From the NCBI GenBank assembly GCA_025938035.1, contig JAICQE010000082.1:1-18110 (forward strand): a DNA stretch of 18,110 bases, read 5' to 3'. The stretch is from Vicinamibacteria bacterium (GTDB taxonomy: Bacteria > Acidobacteriota > Vicinamibacteria > Vicinamibacterales > UBA2999). The position numbers were made by a program, and so were the translations under genes. Numbering within the stretch: the first letter of the stretch is position 1; every line of letters starts with the position of its first letter. Below are positions 1 to 7,533 of the stretch, piece after piece. A model generated the notes under the pieces. It had not been told where the DNA came from, made no database searches, and saw nothing but the letters and a program-made list of their open reading frames with translations.

Positions 1-26
1 CGGTCCGCAGGGGACCACGTTCAGGA

Positions 27-587
27 TTACGCTTGCGCGCCCTTCTTCGCTGGAACGCCAGTCCCAGCCGCCGGTGCCCCGGCGGGCCAGCCGGCCATCG
101 ACAGCACCTCGCGGGCAACGTCAGTGACCCGCCGCTCGTCGTTCTCCACGACGAAGTCGTGCAGCGCGGTGGCATCGAGCTCCGTGTCGAGCACCGACAC
201 GCGCTCGATCAGCTCGGCCTGCCGCATGCCGGGTTCCCGCCACCGGACCCGCTCCTCCATCGTGCGGACGCTCGCGCGAAGCCTGCAGATCACGATGTGA
301 GCGCCTGGAATGGAGTCGCGGACTTCATCCAGCCGCGCGGCCGTTTCGATGGCTCCGGCGAGCAGCACACGCCGGATGCCAAACGCCGCGTAGTTGTGCC
401 AGATTGCCGCGAGATTCCGCCGCGTCAGGGAGGCGGCGTGCAGGAGGTGGCCGATCGTCAGTCCGTCGAGGTCGATCGCCGCGTGATCGACACCTGCGGC
501 GCAGAGCAAATCGGACGCCTCACTCATGACCGTCGTCTTACCAGCGCCCATCGAGCCGGAAATTATGAGAACGTCCGCGTTGACCAA
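27..587 (-). CDS. Small P-loop NTPase / nucleotide-kinase-like protein
   Basis: The protein is about 186 aa with a clear Walker A motif, GSMGAGKTT, at residues 11-19, directly after a short hydrophobic beta strand (DVLIIS). An AIDLDGL stretch about 25 residues later is in the position where small kinases often keep an acidic substrate or metal site. This resembles stand-alone adenylylsulfate-kinase-like AAA proteins of unknown substrate. I chose the TTG at 587 because it places the P-loop at the N-terminus as in such proteins and has a GGTGG six bases upstream; a TTG at 647 would add 20 residues with no domain character. The C-terminus ends in a low-complexity Ala/Gly/Pro tail. No cofactor or pathway can be read from the neighbours. 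P-loop assignment is strong; function is unknown. Confidence 0.72.
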   Translation of the reverse strand: MVNADVLIISGSMGAGKTTVMSEASDLLCAAGVDHAAIDLDGLTIGHLLHAASLTRRNLAAIWHNYAAFGIRRVLLAGAIETAARLDEVRDSIPGAHIVICRLRASVRTMEERVRWREPGMRQAELIERVSVLDTELDATALHDFVVENDERRVTDVAREVLSMAGWPAGAPAAGTGVPAKKGAQA

Positions 588-679
588 CCGTGTCCACCCC
601 CGCGGCGTCGACTGTAGGGGCAGAGCAAATGGCAGGCAATAATGCAATTAGATTATCTGCCCGCACCCCAAGAGGCGCG

Positions 680-766
680 ATGATCGTGGGAGTCGCTTTA
701 TGTACCGTGCTGGGCGTTGTCTTGACTAGTCGCGAGCGCAGACACGCGCGGACCAATCCGGCGTAG
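680..766 (+). CDS. Possible 28-aa small membrane peptide
   Basis: The ORF starts at ATG 680 and encodes a hydrophobic stretch (IVGVALCTVLGVVLT) followed by a basic tail (RERRHAR), the look of a single-pass small membrane protein. AAGAGG lies four bases upstream of the ATG, which is close for a ribosome binding site. The TAG stop is part of the palindromic repeat at 763-786. An ORF this short can arise by chance in GC-rich DNA, so this is only a candidate. Confidence 0.15.
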   Translation: MIVGVALCTVLGVVLTSRERRHARTNPA

Positions 767-786
767 TGTCCGCCTTCAGGCGGACC
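763..786 (+). repeat. 24-bp palindromic intergenic repeat, copy 1
   Basis: The unit begins GTAGT and contains a perfect 7-bp stem GTCCGCC / GGCGGAC around a TTCA loop. An identical 24-bp copy lies on the opposite strand at 14716-14739. A related stem (TTCCGCC / GGCGGAA) lies inside the oxidase gene near 9855-9876. The architecture is that of a REP-like palindromic element. No transposase is encoded nearby, so any spread would be by enzymes supplied elsewhere. Confidence 0.8.
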
Positions 787-956
787 GGCCTCGCCATCCA
801 CGTCGCCAGGCATCTCCTTTCCGCCGGCCGCTCGGTACGCCTACTCAGGCTCGACGGGCATCGTGGGTACGTGTGAGATTCGAGAATCACGTGTTGCTGT
901 TGTTCGAACAGCTTTGAACGGCGTGGTGCCGCCGGCCAGCCGCCGCTCAGCCGCGA

Positions 957-978
957 TTCCTGAACGAAGGTTCAGGAA
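957..978 (+). promoter_or_regulatory. 9-bp inverted repeat upstream of the iron-uptake pair
   Basis: TTCCTGAAC and GTTCAGGAA form a perfect 9-bp inverted repeat separated by GAAG, 48 bases before the PepSY-TM start. The core, GAAC-N4-GTTC, has the same form as the LexA box of Bacillus and relatives. It does not look like a Fur box, and the downstream genes are not SOS genes. A run of six T at 987-992 follows some bases after the right arm, so a weak terminator for something upstream is another reading. A dimeric repressor operator is the simplest explanation; the regulator is unknown. Confidence 0.4.
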
Positions 979-1025
979 ATCTTCAGTTTTTTCCGTCCGG
1001 TCTCCACCCTAGACTCGACGGTCGC

Positions 1026-2645
1026 GTGGCTCGCCCGACCGCTCTCCTCAAGCGCCTGCTGATCTTCGTTCACCGCTGGATCGGTGTGGCGCTGTCGGTG
1101 ATCTTCCTGCTCTGGTTCGCGTCCGGCATCGTGATGATGTACTGGACGTTCCCGGCCGTCACCGCGGACGACCGGCTCGAACGTCTGCCGATCCTCGAGC
1201 CGGAACGGATCACAGTGTCCGCCGAGCAGGCGGCCGCGGCGCTCGGCCGCGAGGAGGCGCCGGGCCAGGTCAGGCTCACCAGCTTCGACGGCCGTCCCGC
1301 CTACCGCTTCGGCGGTGGCCGTGGCCGTGGCAGCGGCTGGATGATGGTCTACGCCGACAACGGGTCGATCGCGGACAACGTTGACGACGGCGTCGTCGAT
1401 CGCGCGGCGGCGGCATGGGCCGGACGGCCGCTGGCAGAGGCGAAGAAGGAGTCGGTCGAAGAAGTAGATCAGTGGACGGTCGCGGGCGGCTTCCGCAATC
1501 TGCGTCCGCTCTACAAGTACTCGTTCCCGGACGGGCAGCAGGTCTACGTCAACGGCAACACCGCGGAGGTCGTGCAGTACACGACGACCTCATCGCGTTT
1601 CTGGGCCTACCTTGGCGCGATCCCGCACTGGATGTACTTCACGCCGCTGCGCAAGCATCAGCCGCAGTGGTTCAAGTTCGTCGTCTGGTCGTCGCTGATT
1701 GGCACCATCACCGCGGTGATCGGCGTCGTTGTCGCCGTCTGGATGCTCTCCCCGAAGAAGCGATACCGCCACGCCGGCGCCGCGACGAGCATCCCGTATC
1801 GCGGCTGGAAACGGTGGCACACGATCATCGGCCTCGTGTTCGGCGTGGTGACCGTGACGTGGGCGTTCAGCGGCCTGCTGTCGATGGGACCGTTTCCGAT
1901 CATCGATCGGCTCACTGCGTTGACGGTCCCCACGCCGCCGGCGCCCGCAGGCGATGCCGGTGCGAACCGCGGACGCGGCGGCGCCGGACGAGGTCCCAAT
2001 CTCGCGGCGGCGCTTCGCGGGCGAGGCTCCCCGCCGCTGTCGGTCTACGACGAGAAGGATCCGCGTACCGCCATTGCTTCGGTCCGTGAGTTTGGCGTCA
2101 AGGAGCTCGAGTTCACGTCGTTCGCCGGGACGCCGGTCTATCTCGCGACCAACGGCGGCGGCGAGACCCGGATCATCCCGGTCCATGGGCCGCCCAAATC
2201 GTCCTACGGCGTCGACGAGGTGATGGGAATCGTCCGGAAAGCCGCTGGCAAGGACCTCGCGGACCTGCGTCTGATCCACCAGTACGACGCCTATTACCTC
2301 GATCGCCGTCGCAAAGCGCCGCTGCCGGTGATTTACGCCGAGATGAACGATCCGCTTCGGACCCGGTACTACATCGATCCGGACACCGCCCGCGTCGTCG
2401 GCACCTACAGCAGACGCAACTGGGTAAGCCGATGGCTGTATCACGGTCTGCATTCGCTCGACTTTCCGTGGCTCTACAACTACCGCCCGCTGTGGGACGT
2501 CGTCGTCATCACGCTGATGCTCGGCGGTACCGCGTTGTGTGTGACATCGCTGGTGTTGACCTGGCGCGTGCTGAAACGAAAGGTCGCAGCAGTGGTGCGC
2601 GCCCATTTCAATACTCCCAACGAGGATCTGGCGATTGAAGCCTGA
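1026..2645 (+). CDS. PepSY-associated TM protein (PiuB/FoxB-like, iron uptake)
   Basis: The protein has 539 aa with four predicted membrane segments at about residues 14-40, 219-241, 264-288 and 491-516, separated by large extracytoplasmic domains, as in PepSY-TM proteins. The first helix carries the typical HRWIG start; WHTIIGLVFG opens the third, and HWMYF and LHSLDF lie just before helices 2 and 4. Such His residues may bind heme in siderophore-reductase relatives, which is inference here. Low-complexity Gly/Arg stretches occur at about 97-105 and 313-336 in the soluble loops. The start is GTG at 1026, since it gives the expected short cytoplasmic N-terminus. The TonB receptor follows after 45 bases on the same strand, so the two are likely co-transcribed. 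The probable role is inner-membrane handling or reduction of an imported ferric chelate. Confidence 0.85.
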   Translation: MARPTALLKRLLIFVHRWIGVALSVIFLLWFASGIVMMYWTFPAVTADDRLERLPILEPERITVSAEQAAAALGREEAPGQVRLTSFDGRPAYRFGGGRGRGSGWMMVYADNGSIADNVDDGVVDRAAAAWAGRPLAEAKKESVEEVDQWTVAGGFRNLRPLYKYSFPDGQQVYVNGNTAEVVQYTTTSSRFWAYLGAIPHWMYFTPLRKHQPQWFKFVVWSSLIGTITAVIGVVVAVWMLSPKKRYRHAGAATSIPYRGWKRWHTIIGLVFGVVTVTWAFSGLLSMGPFPIIDRLTALTVPTPPAPAGDAGANRGRGGAGRGPNLAAALRGRGSPPLSVYDEKDPRTAIASVREFGVKELEFTSFAGTPVYLATNGGGETRIIPVHGPPKSSYGVDEVMGIVRKAAGKDLADLRLIHQYDAYYLDRRRKAPLPVIYAEMNDPLRTRYYIDPDTARVVGTYSRRNWVSRWLYHGLHSLDFPWLYNYRPLWDVVVITLMLGGTALCVTSLVLTWRVLKRKVAAVVRAHFNTPNEDLAIEA

Positions 2646-2690
2646 GGTTGGATTTTCACGAGGCGCAATTTCTTAATCGAGGTTTGAGCG

Positions 2691-5015
2691 ATGAAGGCAT
2701 TCTTCCGTGCAAGGCTCATCCTGTCGTTGTTGGTCGTGCTGTGTCTGTGCGCATCCGACAGCGCTGCGCAGCAGCTCTCGCTCTCGGGAACGGTCCGGGA
2801 CTCGAGCGGCGTGGTTCCCGGCGCAACGGTTACGCTGGCGTCAGCGGGCACACAGGTCGCGACAACGACGACAGACCAGTCCGGGAATTATCGGTTCGCC
2901 GAACTCCCGGCTGGCAGCTTCGAACTGTCGGTGTCGTTGCGCGGGTACGAGACCGTGACCCGCAACGTCGTGCTGGGGCCCGACACGCCTGCTGTGGACG
3001 TCGTCCTGGCGGTGGGGCGCGTGACCACGTCGGTGAGCGTCACGGCGACCGCCGGCAAGGCGACGGCGACGCGGCTTCCGGTCCCCGACACCGATGTGCC
3101 GGCCCAGGTCAGCACGATTCCGCAGGAACTGATCCTGCAGCAGGGGCTCAACACGGTGGGTGATGCGTTGAGAAACGCCTCGGGGGTCCAGGCTATCCGC
3201 TGGTACGGCGTCTACGAGCAGTACACCATCCGCGGCTTCTTCGACGCCGACCGCGACGGCTTCAACGCCGTGATGATCGACGGCATGCGCCGCAACGGAA
3301 ATCGATCCGCGACGCAGGCCAACAACGTGGATGCGATCGAAGTGCTCAAGGGGCCAAGCTCCATCCTCTATGGACGCGGCGCGCTCGGCGGCAGCATCAA
3401 CATCATCCGCAAGAAGCCGCAGGCCGTTCGTTCGGGCGACGTGTTCTACCGCGGAGGGCGGTTCAACACGCATCAGTTCGCCCTCGGGACGACGGGGCCC
3501 GTCGGGAACCGCGAGAACCTGATGTATCGCGCCGATCTGAGCGTCGAGGCGAGCGACGGCTGGCGTGATGCCGGTGCGAATCGCCTCAATGTGGCGCCGT
3601 CGCTGACCTGGCTGATCAATCCGAGGGCCCGGCTCACGCTGCACCAGGTGTTCGTCCGCGACCGCTTCGACGGCGACGGCGGAGTGCCGCTGAACATCAT
3701 CGACCTTCCGGATTTCCGCCGTGATGCCAACTTCGGGCTGCCGCAGGACCGCGTGCTGGTCGAGGACTCGCAGACGCTGGCGCTGTTCACCGGCAATCTT
3801 GCCTCCGGATGGAGTGTGCGCAACTCCCTCAGCGTGCAGCGGACCAGCGACAAGTATTTCGTCACTGAAGGCGTCTACGGGAGCCCGGAGGAAAACCTCG
3901 TCTACCGCGAGCCGCTCGACTTTCACCACATCCGGCGTCCGGCGCAGAACCAGGCGGAGGTCGTCGGCCGTCTCACCGGCGCCGGCACACACAACCTGCT
4001 GTTCGGCTACGAATTTCACCGCGACAAGTACCGGACCGAGGTGACCGCGGGCGACGATCCGGACTGTATCTGCGGCTACTGGTGGACCACGATCCAGCCC
4101 ATGGACATCACCACCATGGCGGAGACGCAGCGGCCGCTCGACATCGACACCATCGCCCGGACGACGTTCGTCAACGATCGGACACACGCGTTCTACCTCC
4201 AGGATCAGATCGATCTCACGCCGGAGTTCAATCTCAATCTCGGCTACCGGGCGGATAATTACGAGCGGGACGTCACGCGAGTCGGTGGTTTTCCATTTAC
4301 TCCGCAGCACAGGGAGCAGACGGCGCACTCATATCGTGCGGGCCTCGTCTTCGCGCCCCGCTACGACCAGCAGTTCTACTTCGCGACGTCGAGCTCGTTC
4401 ACGCCGGTCAATACTGTTCCCGCGGACGGATCGCAGCTCGAGCCGAGCACGGCGCGCAACTATGAGGTCGGCCACCGCTGGCAGGGATGGAACGGCCGGG
4501 TCGATACGACGGCCGCCGTCTACTATCTGGTCCGGAACAACGTCACGGTTCAGCAGTCAGTCGTCAGCTTCATTCAGGTCGGCGAGCAGAACTCCAAGGG
4601 CATGGACGTGGACGTCAACACCGATCTCGGCGGGAATGCGTTTCTCGTGTTCAACTACGGGCTGTCCGTTCCGAAGTTCACGGAAGGCACGCTCGACGGC
4701 AAGACACCGCGGTTCGTGCCGAAGCACAACGTCAATGTGTGGCTGCGGAAGGATTTTTCCGGCGGGTTCAACGCCGGCTTCGGGCTGCGCTACCTCGCGT
4801 CGCAGTTCGGCGACAACGCCAACACCCAGCGTCTCGACGATTACACGATTTTTTCTGGTGCCATCGGGTATCGCACACCGGGCTGGGACTGGACCGTGAA
4901 TGCCGAGAACCTGTTCAACAACGACGACTACTTCCTCCCGGGTCACTTCGGAAACAACGCGTTTCCAGGCCAGCCGATCAACGTCACGACGACGCTTCGA
5001 CTGAAGTGGAGATAA
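2691..5015 (+). CDS. TonB-dependent siderophore-type outer-membrane receptor
   Basis: The protein has 774 aa. Residues 1-26 are a signal peptide ending SAA. Residues 28-108 form a carboxypeptidase-regulatory-like beta-sandwich (LSGTVRDSSGVVPGATVTL, then SGNYRFAELPAG). The plug domain spans about 135-243, with QYTIRGF, the ANNVDAIEVLKGPSSILYG motif and GGSINIIRKKP, all typical of ferric-siderophore receptors. The remainder is the 22-strand barrel; the last residues are LRLKWR, so the usual terminal aromatic residue is penultimate. A Cys pair (DPDCICGYWW) sits in a predicted extracellular loop. ATG 2691 has a GAGG about 9 bases upstream. The location next to a PepSY-TM protein supports iron-chelate uptake. 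The ligand cannot be told from sequence; the sandwich domain is more usual in Acidobacteriota and Bacteroidota receptors. Confidence 0.92.
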   Translation: MKAFFRARLILSLLVVLCLCASDSAAQQLSLSGTVRDSSGVVPGATVTLASAGTQVATTTTDQSGNYRFAELPAGSFELSVSLRGYETVTRNVVLGPDTPAVDVVLAVGRVTTSVSVTATAGKATATRLPVPDTDVPAQVSTIPQELILQQGLNTVGDALRNASGVQAIRWYGVYEQYTIRGFFDADRDGFNAVMIDGMRRNGNRSATQANNVDAIEVLKGPSSILYGRGALGGSINIIRKKPQAVRSGDVFYRGGRFNTHQFALGTTGPVGNRENLMYRADLSVEASDGWRDAGANRLNVAPSLTWLINPRARLTLHQVFVRDRFDGDGGVPLNIIDLPDFRRDANFGLPQDRVLVEDSQTLALFTGNLASGWSVRNSLSVQRTSDKYFVTEGVYGSPEENLVYREPLDFHHIRRPAQNQAEVVGRLTGAGTHNLLFGYEFHRDKYRTEVTAGDDPDCICGYWWTTIQPMDITTMAETQRPLDIDTIARTTFVNDRTHAFYLQDQIDLTPEFNLNLGYRADNYERDVTRVGGFPFTPQHREQTAHSYRAGLVFAPRYDQQFYFATSSSFTPVNTVPADGSQLEPSTARNYEVGHRWQGWNGRVDTTAAVYYLVRNNVTVQQSVVSFIQVGEQNSKGMDVDVNTDLGGNAFLVFNYGLSVPKFTEGTLDGKTPRFVPKHNVNVWLRKDFSGGFNAGFGLRYLASQFGDNANTQRLDDYTIFSGAIGYRTPGWDWTVNAENLFNNDDYFLPGHFGNNAFPGQPINVTTTLRLKWR

Positions 5016-5019
5016 CAGG

Positions 5020-5574
5020 TCAACCGGCGGCTCGCCGCAGCGCGAGCCCGCCAAGCACGGACAACGTGCCCAGCACGCCGACGAACGTCAGCGGGCTGGC
5101 CGTTGCCGGCAATGCTGCCTGGTCTCCGCTGGTTCCCACCGGGCTCAGCTCGTTCGCGTTGCGGGCGAGCGCGCCGGTGGCGGAATCAAGGTAATAGGAG
5201 GATGCTCCCGACAGCTTGCGGCCCGAGTCCATCACGATGGAGTCGGCGTTGGCGAGCAGCGAGCCGTTCTTCGCCTGCCAGCCGCGCATGATGACGTGTT
5301 GGCCGGGGGTCAGCGTCGTTTCGGTCCAGCGATTCGCGAGCTCGACCCTACTGGCGAGTTCGACCTTCCAACTCGCCGTCTTGCCGGTGTGGTCCTTTAC
5401 ATCGAGGTAGAGGTAGGCATGCGGATCCGTCAACTCGACTCTGGCGACGGTGCCGTCAAGGGCGATTGGTTTGTTCGCGTCGAATTCGGCGGAAAAGGCA
5501 TGATGTCCCAGCGCCGCGCCGGCGCTCAGCAGCAGCCCGGCGGCGACGCCAATGACGCTGCGGATTAACGACAT
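5020..5574 (-). CDS. DUF6152-like secreted protein with LPxTA-type C-terminal tail
   Basis: The protein has 184 aa. Residues 1-23 are a signal peptide ending ALG, followed directly by HHAFSAEFD and then KPIALDGTVARVELTDPHAYLYLDV split over two strands, the signature of DUF6152 proteins. The C-terminus has LPATASPL at 155-162, a hydrophobic helix, and a short basic end (LRR), the tripartite layout of a cell-surface sorting signal. This form recurs in secreted Acidobacteriota proteins to my knowledge. The ribosome binding site AAAGGAGA is strong and well placed. It ends four bases from the TonB receptor stop, in convergent orientation. Its function is unknown; family members often sit near metal or redox genes. 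Confidence 0.82.
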   Translation of the reverse strand: MSLIRSVIGVAAGLLLSAGAALGHHAFSAEFDANKPIALDGTVARVELTDPHAYLYLDVKDHTGKTASWKVELASRVELANRWTETTLTPGQHVIMRGWQAKNGSLLANADSIVMDSGRKLSGASSYYLDSATGALARNANELSPVGTSGDQAALPATASPLTFVGVLGTLSVLGGLALRRAAG

Positions 5575-5663
5575 GGGATTGGTCTCCTTTGCTCATTGAA
5601 GGGTGCAATCCCATCGCCAGTGCTGGAGAACGCTTCAGGCACCGGTGAGGCCGGAGGACCGAA

Positions 5664-6137
5664 ATGGCAGTGAGAGCGTGTCTCGGCATCGCGGTGGGCG
5701 TGATGATCTGGCTTGGCGCGTCGAGCGGGCGCGTGGCGGCGCAGGGCGGCATCGCGAAGGCGACGGGCCTCCGATGTTCGTTCTCCAGTCAGACGAAGGC
5801 GGACTGGCGGGCCGATGGCTCCGCCGACATCTCGACGGGAAAAGGCGCGCTCACGCTTCGATTCGAGGGGATCGACACCGATGCCGGAACAGCCGAGTTG
5901 CGGACCGGCTCGATGACGTCTGAACTGATCGTCAGAGCGTCCGAGGGCTATTTGAATTTTCTGCAGGTGTTTCGCACCGGACCGATCTATACGACGACCG
6001 TGTTCGATGCCGGGTCGCGCGGCGGCAGATTCAAGGCCGTCCATTCGCGTCACGAATACCTGGCTCCTCCGTTGCCGGGGGCCACATCGACGCCCGAGCA
6101 GTACTACGGCGAGTGCGAGATCGTCAGGGGTTTGTGA
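5664..6137 (+). CDS. Small exported protein of unknown function
   Basis: The protein is 157 aa with an N-terminal signal peptide (about residues 1-26, ending VAA). The mature part is predicted mostly beta, with two Cys residues (in GLRCSF and GECEIV) that could form a disulfide linking the first and last strands. ATG 5664 is preceded by GGAGG at a good distance. It is transcribed away from the DUF6152-like gene across a 89-base shared upstream region, and its 3' end overlaps the end of the TPR gene by 14 bases on the opposite strand. I do not recognise a family. A periplasmic role is inferred from the signal peptide only. Confidence 0.75.
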   Translation: MAVRACLGIAVGVMIWLGASSGRVAAQGGIAKATGLRCSFSSQTKADWRADGSADISTGKGALTLRFEGIDTDAGTAELRTGSMTSELIVRASEGYLNFLQVFRTGPIYTTTVFDAGSRGGRFKAVHSRHEYLAPPLPGATSTPEQYYGECEIVRGL

Positions 6138-7467
6138 ACTTCTCGACGAACTGCCGGGCGCGGTTGATGTTGCGGCGGTTCTGCGGCGTGTCCGGCGCCA
6201 GGCGCAGGTATTCGCGGAACTGGGCGGCCGAATCGTCGAATTTCCCTTCGAGCCGCAACAGCTCGCCGATGTTGTAGCGGGCGTTGTAATGATCGGGGTT
6301 GATCCGGATCACCTCGCGAAGCGCCGCGGCAGCCTCGACGTCACGATCGAGGTTGGCCAGGGCGGTCGCCATGTTGTAGTGCCCGATCGTCGATTCCGGG
6401 TCGATCGCGACGATCGCCTTGAACGCCGCGAGCGCCTCTTCGAGACGCTTCATGCCGGCGAGCGTGATGGCCAGACCGTTGTGTGCGTCCGTTGATCGCG
6501 GGTCCAGGCGAATGGCCTCGCGGTACTCGGCCTCCGCGTCGGCGACGTTGCCCTGTTCGCGCAGGATCATCGCGAGATCGCTGTGTGCCGGCGCGAAGGT
6601 CGGGTCGATGCGGAACACCTCACGCAGCTCGGCGATCGACTCGGCGAACTTCCCCTGCAGGCGAAGCGCCTCCGCCACCTTGGTGCGCAGCGCCACCGAG
6701 CGTGCGTCGCCGGCGAGCGCGCGCCGGTATTCAGCTTCCGCCGCGTCGGGCTGCTCCTCGTCGATCCAGAGGTCTCCCAAAAGCAAGTGTGCCTCGGATG
6801 AATCGGGCGCGAGCGCCAGGGCGGCGCCGGCGAGCTCCCTCGCGCGCCGCCGTCCTTCGGGTGACGAGGCCCGGCCGCCAATCGTCGCCGGCTCCGTCTT
6901 CGCCCGCGCCGCGGATCCGCGCGCGGCCAGGCGGCTGGCGTTCAGCGTCGCGACGACGGTGAGTTGTTCGCGGATCGTCGCGGCCGCGGCCGTCTGCTCC
7001 ATGGCCGCGCGGCGTGTCGTCTGCTCGGCGACACCCTGATACGCGCGCTCCGCTTTCGTCCACGCGTTCACGAGCGTGCGGGATACATCCTCGTCCTTGT
7101 GGACGTTCGACAGACGCTGAGGGCTGGTGTCGAACCGTGCCCGCAGGGTGACGCGGACGATCGCGGGAGCCTGCCCCGCGGCTGCCGGCGGTTCCTCGGT
7201 CTCGATCAGCGCGGCAACATATGCATCCCACTCGACGGGTGCCAGCTTCAGCATGGCGAAATCCGCACGGTTCTGCAGCGCGGCGCCGACGGCACGAACC
7301 GCGCGCCGGTGCGCGTCGATGCGGGCGAACTGGCGAGCGGATTCGCCTGTATCGCCAGCGAGCAGGCGATGCTCGCCGGTGACCTCGATCTCGATCGCGG
7401 TGCTTTGTCCGGAGCAGACGGCCGGCACGGCCAACAGAACCGCCGCAGCGATGAGCCGCAAGACCAT
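6124..7467 (-). CDS. Exported tetratricopeptide-repeat protein
   Basis: The protein has 447 aa. Residues 1-20 are a signal peptide. Residues 26-113 form an N-terminal alpha/beta domain with an ARQFARIDAHRRAVRAVG helix, similar to the LPP20-like domains of envelope proteins. A helical linker follows at about 125-205. Six TPRs run in perfect 34-residue register from about 224 to 427, each with the W/L-G-Y-A-P pattern in the usual places (for example YREAIRLDPRSTDAHNGLA). This is a protein-interaction scaffold in the periplasm. The upstream TIGR03435 gene is on the same strand 66 bases away, so they may share a transcript; a 6-bp GC stem at 7504-7523 lies between them. The partner is unknown. 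Confidence 0.86.
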   Translation of the reverse strand: MVLRLIAAAVLLAVPAVCSGQSTAIEIEVTGEHRLLAGDTGESARQFARIDAHRRAVRAVGAALQNRADFAMLKLAPVEWDAYVAALIETEEPPAAAGQAPAIVRVTLRARFDTSPQRLSNVHKDEDVSRTLVNAWTKAERAYQGVAEQTTRRAAMEQTAAAATIREQLTVVATLNASRLAARGSAARAKTEPATIGGRASSPEGRRRARELAGAALALAPDSSEAHLLLGDLWIDEEQPDAAEAEYRRALAGDARSVALRTKVAEALRLQGKFAESIAELREVFRIDPTFAPAHSDLAMILREQGNVADAEAEYREAIRLDPRSTDAHNGLAITLAGMKRLEEALAAFKAIVAIDPESTIGHYNMATALANLDRDVEAAAALREVIRINPDHYNARYNIGELLRLEGKFDDSAAQFREYLRLAPDTPQNRRNINRARQFVEKFTNP

Positions 7468-7533
7468 GATCGGCTCTCGATGGTAACCCGGTCCGGTCCT
7501 CGTCGCCGCGCGGAGGTGCGGCGGCGCGTGCAG

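Larger units (their letters stand above)
648..1025. other. 378-base intergenic region with repeats, no convincing gene
   Basis: This gap lies between the divergent P-loop gene and the PepSY-TM gene. It holds a possible 28-codon ORF at 680-766, a palindromic repeat at 763-786, a perfect 10-bp palindrome TGTTCGAACA at 901-910, and a 9-bp inverted repeat at 957-978. A short palindrome GATTCGAGAATC lies near 879-890. No tRNA or recognisable riboswitch is visible. The promoters of both flanking genes are probably here, but I see no strong -35/-10 pair. Confidence 0.6.

Noticed and set aside
957..992. Intrinsic terminator from the inverted repeat and T-run
   Set aside because: The T-run begins eight bases after the stem and no plus-strand gene is convincingly upstream; an operator fits better.
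2841..4328. 495-residue minus-strand ORF opposite the TonB receptor
   Set aside because: It has no domain signature; the plus-strand receptor is unambiguous throughout.
7504..7523. Terminator after the TIGR03435 gene
   Set aside because: The stem is only 6 bp and no T-run follows it on the minus strand.
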